Positions 59,451 through 64,000 of a DNA stretch of 64,000 bases are shown in pieces. The stretch lies in contig JAXLUJ010000010.1 of NCBI GenBank assembly GCA_046329575.1, forward strand, positions 62,001 through 126,000. The letters are read 5' to 3'. Position 1 is the stretch's first letter. Every line of letters starts with the position of its first letter. This DNA is from UBA1941 sp046329575 (GTDB lineage Bacteria; Bacteroidota; Bacteroidia; Chitinophagales; LD1). The translations under genes and the position numbers were made by a program. The notes beneath the pieces were generated by a model. The model searched no databases. It saw nothing but the letters and a program-made list of their open reading frames with translations, and was not told the DNA's origin.

Positions 59451-59957
59451 ATGAAAACGATCCATTCTTTGTTTACACTCGCCTTAGCCGTAATCTTCTT
59501 TGCCAGTTGCAGTCAATCTTCTGAAAAGGAAAAGCCCCTGCAGGCACAACGCCTTTTTGGGGAGAACGACTCCACCAATTTTGAGCGGGAAGTGGACACC
59601 AGCGAGGTGATGTGTTATGATGTGATGTCGCTTGGTAATAAGATTTACCTGGTAGGCATTGATCACAGTCAAACTACAACCGATCAGGCGGCGGCCTTCG
59701 CATTAAATTATACCAGTTGTGAAGATCGATTCTATTTCCATAATGGGAAAACTACATGGTCATCACCTGATTCCATTCTTCAAAAGAACCTCATCGTACA
59801 TTACGAATCCATCGGATTTGGAAATCTAAGTTTGGTAAAAGGCGATATCTGCAATAAAGAAATACCATTATGCCCGCTGTCCTGTGTGGTGAGCATGACA
59901 CAAGCCGAAGGAAGTACAATAGTTGGCTATATCGACCAAAACGATTTAACTAAATAA
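59451..59957 (+). CDS. Hypothetical lipoprotein
   Basis: The 168-residue product has a lipoprotein signal (MKTIHSLFTLALAVIFFASCSQ; Cys after FAS) and a small mature domain with two cysteine pairs (NYTSCEDRFYF and GDICNKEIPLCPLSC), which may form disulfides in the periplasm. I do not recognise the family. It follows pruA by 26 bases, so it may share its transcript. A strong terminator starts 18 bases past its stop, inside the convergent gene. Confidence 0.72.
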   Translation: MKTIHSLFTLALAVIFFASCSQSSEKEKPLQAQRLFGENDSTNFEREVDTSEVMCYDVMSLGNKIYLVGIDHSQTTTDQAAAFALNYTSCEDRFYFHNGKTTWSSPDSILQKNLIVHYESIGFGNLSLVKGDICNKEIPLCPLSCVVSMTQAEGSTIVGYIDQNDLTK

Positions 59958-61373
59958 CTAGTACGCGATCTGAAGGAATTCCCACACATTCATCAAATGT
60001 TGTGGGAATTCTGTTTTTATTTCGGATGCTTTTTTTGCCCCCGGCTTACTTAAAAATCGAAGCATCTTTTTACAAAAGTCATCCTTCAGTTGATGGGCGT
60101 TCAACCATCTTCTAAGATTTTTGACCAGATAAATCACTACCGTATGGTTGCCCAGTTTGTCATGCGCTATAATTTCGAGGAATTTTAGATCACGAATGTG
60201 TTGGGTGTCCTTATTGATATCGCAAATGGCGAACGACAAATTCAAATAGTCAAGAAGTAATTCGTGATTTTTCTTTTGTAAAAACAGAATACAAATGTTG
60301 GTGTAGATAAATAGTTTCTTACGAATCGGAAGGATATCTTCATATTTTTTAATGCCATCTTCCAGTATTTTCACAATAGTATCGCCATTAGATTTATCGG
60401 CCGTGTTTAGCAAGTAGATTAGACGATACTCGTTGATTAGAAAGAATTTTCTGTACTCATCGTTTCTGGAGGTATCCGGAATGCGTTCCAATTGTTCCAG
60501 AATGCCTTCAAACAAATCAAATCGCTCTAATCGATAGGCGCAGCCAAGCGAATTGCCTAATAAGGTTTTTAAATAGGGATTAGGTTCATTAACAGCCGCG
60601 GTGGTTTGATTCCAAAGTGGAATTAAACGTTGATAGCATTCTAAGGCGGCTTCGTAATTATTTTCAAATTCATACACCCGTGCCCGAATAGCTTCTATAT
60701 CTTTTTGAGATTCAAAAGTTTTCATGCCTTCCCCTTCGGCGGCATGCTCTAAACGTTGCAGTTCTTGTTTGATTTCCGTTATGTATTTTCCCAGAGTTCC
60801 TTTTATCCAGAATTGAAAAACTTTTATTCGAAGATGCGAAGCCTGTCGTTCTAAACTATTTTTCCGGTAAATCAATTCCTCTTGTTCGCGATCATCATCA
60901 AACAACTCAAAGTCTTTCTGCAACGCTGATCGTATTTGCCATTTGATTCCTGAAAACTCGAGCATTTTTAGCCATTTCTGATTGTCTTTGGCCAGATTCA
61001 AACCCTTTACTACCAGTACTTCTGCATGATTGTACAAGGCTTTGCTGTATAAAAAGCGGATATCTGCCATGATACAGGCTAATTGAGCTTCTTCATCTTT
61101 TTCATCGTGATAAGTGCGCATCACACGTAAAAGAATGTGCTCGAGTCTCTTTTTTTCTTGCGGAAGATTTTTTACGAAGGGCTTGTTTTTGTTGTATCTG
61201 CGAAAAGCATCTTCATCGTATTCCTGTTGCCATTTGTTCATGGCATCAAAAAGCTTCTCGTAATTTGCTTTGTATTGCCCTTCTACATGCTGTTGAACAT
61301 GCTCTTTAAAATACTTTTTCTCAGAGGGCGATAGCGAACGTATAAGTTGATGTAGAAAGCTGGCTTGCGACAC
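59958..61373 (-). CDS. Hypothetical helical-repeat protein
   Basis: The 471-residue protein (GTG start) is almost entirely alpha-helical, with regularly spaced aromatic and leucine positions, as in TPR/SEL1-like solenoids (for example DRKSLEAH-like helices and NNYEAALECYQRLIPLW). No signal peptide or membrane helix is seen, and it starts with a short basic motif (LIRSLSPSEKKYFKEHVQQ). I do not recognise a specific family; it resembles uncharacterised Bacteroidota tetratricopeptide-like proteins. An exact -7 box lies at 61397-61404. Confidence 0.75.
   Translation of the reverse strand: MSQASFLHQLIRSLSPSEKKYFKEHVQQHVEGQYKANYEKLFDAMNKWQQEYDEDAFRRYNKNKPFVKNLPQEKKRLEHILLRVMRTYHDEKDEEAQLACIMADIRFLYSKALYNHAEVLVVKGLNLAKDNQKWLKMLEFSGIKWQIRSALQKDFELFDDDREQEELIYRKNSLERQASHLRIKVFQFWIKGTLGKYITEIKQELQRLEHAAEGEGMKTFESQKDIEAIRARVYEFENNYEAALECYQRLIPLWNQTTAAVNEPNPYLKTLLGNSLGCAYRLERFDLFEGILEQLERIPDTSRNDEYRKFFLINEYRLIYLLNTADKSNGDTIVKILEDGIKKYEDILPIRKKLFIYTNICILFLQKKNHELLLDYLNLSFAICDINKDTQHIRDLKFLEIIAHDKLGNHTVVIYLVKNLRRWLNAHQLKDDFCKKMLRFLSKPGAKKASEIKTEFPQHLMNVWEFLQIAY
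59976..60017 (+). terminator. Terminator of the pruA-lipoprotein transcript, inside the convergent gene
   Basis: GAATTCCCACA (59976-59986) pairs perfectly with TGTGGGAATTC (60001-60011), with four further pairs inside, and is followed by TGTTTTTATTT on the plus strand. It lies in the last codons of the opposing helical-protein gene, so both functions share these bases. Confidence 0.75.
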
Positions 61374-61396
61374 GTTTTATGACACGAAATTTTAGC

Positions 61397-61404
61397 CAAA
61401 CATA
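61397..61404 (-). promoter_or_regulatory. -7 box upstream of the helical-repeat protein
   Basis: Minus-strand TATGTTTG matches TAnnTTTG exactly; the predicted start near 61393 leaves about a 20-base leader to the GTG at 61373. No clear -33 TTG was seen. Confidence 0.45.
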
Positions 61405-61559
61405 ATGATTTTTTATAACGAAAGGCTGGAGTAAATTCCCGAATTGATAGCATAATTACAGCTGTGTAAAAATTCATAAAGTATAGAAAATCAATATCAT
61501 GTAACATAAATATATCTATAGAAACTATTCACGGTCATTATCCGATAAATGAAAACGGT

Positions 61560-61919
61560 TTGTGGTACCGGCCAACAGCCATTACGTTTGCTGCAGTTAA
61601 AGCCAATGCCATTATGAAAAGTGTTCCGGCCAATGCCATTCTGAATTTAAAGGAAGAACCGGCAACGCTATATGTACACGGTTCGGTAATGACTTTTAAC
61701 CACAATAGTACGCTGACCTTTCACGCAAGCTTAGGTTCTGACGATCCTAACACCTTGATTCTGGAAGTTCAGGTTTCGTCGGGCACACATCCCACAGCCG
61801 CCCACCCTCAATCTTATTTGTACGCTTCCAGCGCACCGGAAGTACGAAGTTATAAAAGGGTTTTGATAACCCCGCCTAACTTGGAACCTGTTACGGTGGA
61901 CGTACAAGTTTTTAGATGA
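61560..61919 (+). CDS. Small hypothetical protein
   Basis: The frame is open from 61470 to the TGA at 61917-61919 and encodes a beta-rich sequence (TLYVHGSVMTFNHNSTLTFHASLGSDD) ending in VTVDVQVFR. Its composition looks like a real protein rather than a chance frame, but the start is unclear: TTG at 61560 gives 119 residues, ATG at 61614 gives 101, and no ATG exists further upstream. An ATG in another frame at 61549 ends after 22 codons. No family recognised and no signal peptide. Confidence 0.5.
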   Translation: MWYRPTAITFAAVKANAIMKSVPANAILNLKEEPATLYVHGSVMTFNHNSTLTFHASLGSDDPNTLILEVQVSSGTHPTAAHPQSYLYASSAPEVRSYKRVLITPPNLEPVTVDVQVFR

Positions 61920-62021
61920 CCCACTAAAGCGCCATATTGACCGGCAGCGCCTGATTGTTGAATACTTGATGGGGTCTTGTATTCGCCAATCAATAAAACG
62001 CCATATTCGCCAAAAATCTTT

Positions 62022-62903
62022 ATGATTGGTAAATCAGCGTTGCCGGCTTTTTTGGCCATCTTTTTCCATCTTAGTTTAAAGGCCTCAGGGCCTAATGTGC
62101 TTGTAGTAATCGCTCATCCTGATGATGAAACGGGTTTTGCTGCCAGCATTTACAAAATCACGCATGATCTTCACGGAACGGCCGACATCGCCGTGATTAC
62201 AAATGGCGAAGGCGGCTATAAATACGCTACTCTGGCGGAGCCCTATTACGGATTGGAATTGACCAACGAAGCCATTGGTCGCGAACATTTGCCAGGAATC
62301 AGAAAGCAGGAGTTGATGAATGCCGGTAAAATTATTGGCATTCGGAATATTTTTTTCCTCGATCAGAAAGATGCGCATTATTCGCAGAACGAACACGAGC
62401 CTTTGGATACATCCTGGAACGTTGCTGCAGTTTCTGCCCGTCTTAATGAAATCTTAACCACAAGAAATTACGATTTTGTGTTCTGTTTGCTGCCCACTTT
62501 GGAAACCCACGGCGGCCACAAAGCGGCGTCATTATTAGCCTTGCGCGCTGTGGCGGGTGTAAAGGAAACTATTCGGCCCGTAATTCTCGGAGCCGGAGTA
62601 AGTTCAGTTAGCGATTCTGTTCGGCATTTCCACCAACTGAAAAATTATACTGAATCGGAAACAACGGCTGATACGGCCGTCTTTCATTTTAACCGAAACG
62701 CAAAATTCGGATACCGAAAGACCCTGAGTTACCAGATCATTGTGAATTGGGAAATTGCGGAGCACAAATCGCAAGGCACCATGCAATTGGCGATGAATCA
62801 AGGTGTATCAGAGGATTTCTGGTTTTTCAAGATAAACAATAATGAAGGTTTTGAAAAGGCACGTCAACTTTTTTCTGAAATGGAACGAACCAATTTAAAA
62901 TAA
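62022..62903 (+). CDS. PIG-L family deacetylase
   Basis: The protein of about 293 residues has a probable signal peptide (MIGKSALPAFLAIFFHLSLKASG) and the LmbE/PIG-L motif VIAHPDDETGF with the metal-binding His-Pro-Asp-Asp, plus HGGHKAASLLAL carrying the third ligand. Family members remove acetyl groups from N-acetylglucosamine-containing substrates such as GlcNAc-inositol, mycothiol or bacillithiol precursors. The substrate here is unknown. ATG 62022 is chosen because the in-frame start at 61977 lies before the signal. Confidence 0.9.
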   Translation: MIGKSALPAFLAIFFHLSLKASGPNVLVVIAHPDDETGFAASIYKITHDLHGTADIAVITNGEGGYKYATLAEPYYGLELTNEAIGREHLPGIRKQELMNAGKIIGIRNIFFLDQKDAHYSQNEHEPLDTSWNVAAVSARLNEILTTRNYDFVFCLLPTLETHGGHKAASLLALRAVAGVKETIRPVILGAGVSSVSDSVRHFHQLKNYTESETTADTAVFHFNRNAKFGYRKTLSYQIIVNWEIAEHKSQGTMQLAMNQGVSEDFWFFKINNNEGFEKARQLFSEMERTNLK

Positions 62904-62909
62904 GTGGAA

Positions 62910-64000
62910 ATGGCCGAACCGCAGCGTCCACAGCTTACCAGAGTCCTGGGTTTGCCGCAAGCCACGGTGTTGAATATGATCGACATGGTTGGCATTGGCC
63001 CTTTTACCGCTTTGCCCATCATATTGTTGGCGTTCCCCGGTAAATTCAGTTTAATACCGTGGCTTATTGGAGCATTAGCCAGTTTGTTTGATGCATTCAT
63101 CTGGAGCGAACTGGGAGCGGCGTGGCCCGAAGCCGGAGGTAGTTATATTTTTCTTCAAAAATTGTACAAAGGTAAGCTCGGAAAAATTCTGGCCTTTTTG
63201 TATGCGTTTCAAACTTCATTGCATTTGCCCCTGGTTATGACCAGCGCAGCGCTTGGCTTTCTGAATTACCTGCGATACCTGCATCCACTAACTTATATTC
63301 AGGGCAAGTATACGATGCTCGGGTTGGTTGCAATTATTATGGTTTTACTGTACCGCAATATTGTAAACGTGGGAAAGATCGGTATGGTTTTCTCTTTGAT
63401 CGTAGTTACCATGCTGCTTTGGACTATTGTTACCGGGGCCCTGAATTTTGATAGTGCTATTCTTGAAAAAAATTCAATAATGCCTGTGGCACTCGGTAAC
63501 GTTTGGTCTTCGGCCTTTTGGTTCCTGATTGGTACTTCTACTTCCAAAACGGTATATGCCTATCTGGGTTACTACAATGTTTGTCATCTGGGTGGCGAAA
63601 TTAAAAACCCACAACGCAATATTCCCATCAGCATTATTCTTTCGGTGATTTTGATAACGCTATTATATGTTGCGATGCAGTTTACCGTGGCGGGTGCTGT
63701 TCCGGCTGAAAAAATAGGGGACGAGAATGTTCCTTTGGTCGCCATACTATTCGAGAATTTTTATGGAAAGAATATAGCGATGTTGGCTACCGTTTTGCTT
63801 CTGTTGGTGTGCATATCCTCTTTATTTGCATTGTTACTAGGCTATACCCGAATTATTTATGCTGCTGCCCGTGATGGGATGCACTTTAGGTTTTTAGCAC
63901 ACCTGCATCCAACTAAGAATTTTCCTGATTACGCATTGTTGCTGTTTTCATCTATTGCCATGATATTTTGCCTGGTGTTCGATAAGCCTTCGGATGTTTT
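62910..64000 (+). CDS. APC family amino acid permease (partial, C-terminus beyond window)
   Basis: The frame starts at ATG 62910 (GTG 62904 is an alternative), 6 bases after the PIG-L stop, and runs off the window after 363 codons. It reads LTRVLGLPQATVLNMIDMVGIGPFTALPII, has a consensus substrate-binding region in TM1 (GIGPF), WSELGAAWPEAGGSYIFLQKLY (TM3 start), and YLGYYNVCHLGGEIKNPQRNIPISI, typical of APC permeases. Ten hydrophobic stretches are visible up to base 64000. It probably imports an amino acid; the substrate is not known. The last part is missing only because the window ends. Confidence 0.9.
   Translation, partial: MAEPQRPQLTRVLGLPQATVLNMIDMVGIGPFTALPIILLAFPGKFSLIPWLIGALASLFDAFIWSELGAAWPEAGGSYIFLQKLYKGKLGKILAFLYAFQTSLHLPLVMTSAALGFLNYLRYLHPLTYIQGKYTMLGLVAIIMVLLYRNIVNVGKIGMVFSLIVVTMLLWTIVTGALNFDSAILEKNSIMPVALGNVWSSAFWFLIGTSTSKTVYAYLGYYNVCHLGGEIKNPQRNIPISIILSVILITLLYVAMQFTVAGAVPAEKIGDENVPLVAILFENFYGKNIAMLATVLLLLVCISSLFALLLGYTRIIYAAARDGMHFRFLAHLHPTKNFPDYALLLFSSIAMIFCLVFDKPSDV

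Noticed and set aside
61920..62010. Repeated GCGCCATATT / ACGCCATATT motifs before the PIG-L gene
   Set aside because: Only two short imperfect copies; not enough for a repeat array or CRISPR.
1..64000. Insertion sequences, prophage or CRISPR arrays
   Set aside because: No transposase, integrase, phage structural genes or regularly spaced repeats were seen.

Overview
The window is a 64 kb chromosomal stretch of about 44% GC from a member of the Bacteroidota, most likely Chitinophagales or a related order; rank below phylum is inference. The phylum is indicated by two short RpoD-type sigma factors of about 289 residues, TonB-dependent receptors with partner lipoproteins, a lipid-anchored TamL-type Omp85 protein, families largely seen in this phylum (DUF3822, LytTR regulators, HmuY-like), scarce Shine-Dalgarno sequences, and promoters matching TTG-N17-23-TAnnTTTG, of which several clear examples are visible. 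No rRNA, insertion sequence, prophage or CRISPR array was found.

Layout. 1-3015: the end of the spc ribosomal operon (rpsE end, rpmD, rplO, secY, map), which stops after map instead of running into infA/rpmJ/rpsM. 3021-9008: a lipoprotein, rpoD copy 1, an SDR enzyme and a heme-type TonB receptor/HmuY-like pair, all on the minus strand. 9295-12308: mrp, DUF423, GT87 and gtrA, a chain of overlapping genes. 12305-14805: a LytTR response regulator and sppA. 14921-16772: folK, DUF3822 and rsmD. 16780-22583: tamL divergent from a TrmH-type methyltransferase and dapF, then DUF885 and small lipoproteins. 22621-28886: SDR, rpoD copy 2, amidase, and a small membrane protein/PstS-like/TPR module. 28914-32605: a Rab/Ras-like GTPase, a ComEA-like HhH protein, a thioredoxin-like protein, PhoD-like phosphatase and a DMT protein. 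32610-36082: tRNA-His, hisS and a histidine ammonia-lyase-like gene in one direction. 36250-39184: nucleotide-sugar genes (WbpD-like, UDP-sugar dehydrogenase, rmlB). 39228-45102: rseP, pyk, cobalamin adenosyltransferase, EEP nuclease and an outer-membrane protein. 45272-48880: a plus-strand chain of carboxylase, GT2, SixA-like and FMN reductase. 48883-55599: a minus-strand block of TonB receptor, giant lipoprotein, barrel protein and SDR. 55671-64000: RhlE-like helicase, rpe, pruA, a lipoprotein, an unknown helical protein, PIG-L deacetylase and a truncated amino-acid permease.

Most of the content is core metabolism and envelope biogenesis. The least explained parts are non-coding. A roughly 185-nt structured element lies between rseP and pyk; it has an 11-bp end-to-end helix, a promoter placed at its 5' edge and a T-run at its 3' edge, like a small RNA of 6S topology. 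A GC-rich dispersed repeat about 105 bp long occurs twice, at 9142 and 42364. A terminator hairpin lies between tRNA-His and hisS. Among protein-coding loci, the receptor/lipoprotein/barrel operon at 49597-55599 and the Rab-like GTPase with an altered switch II motif stand out.
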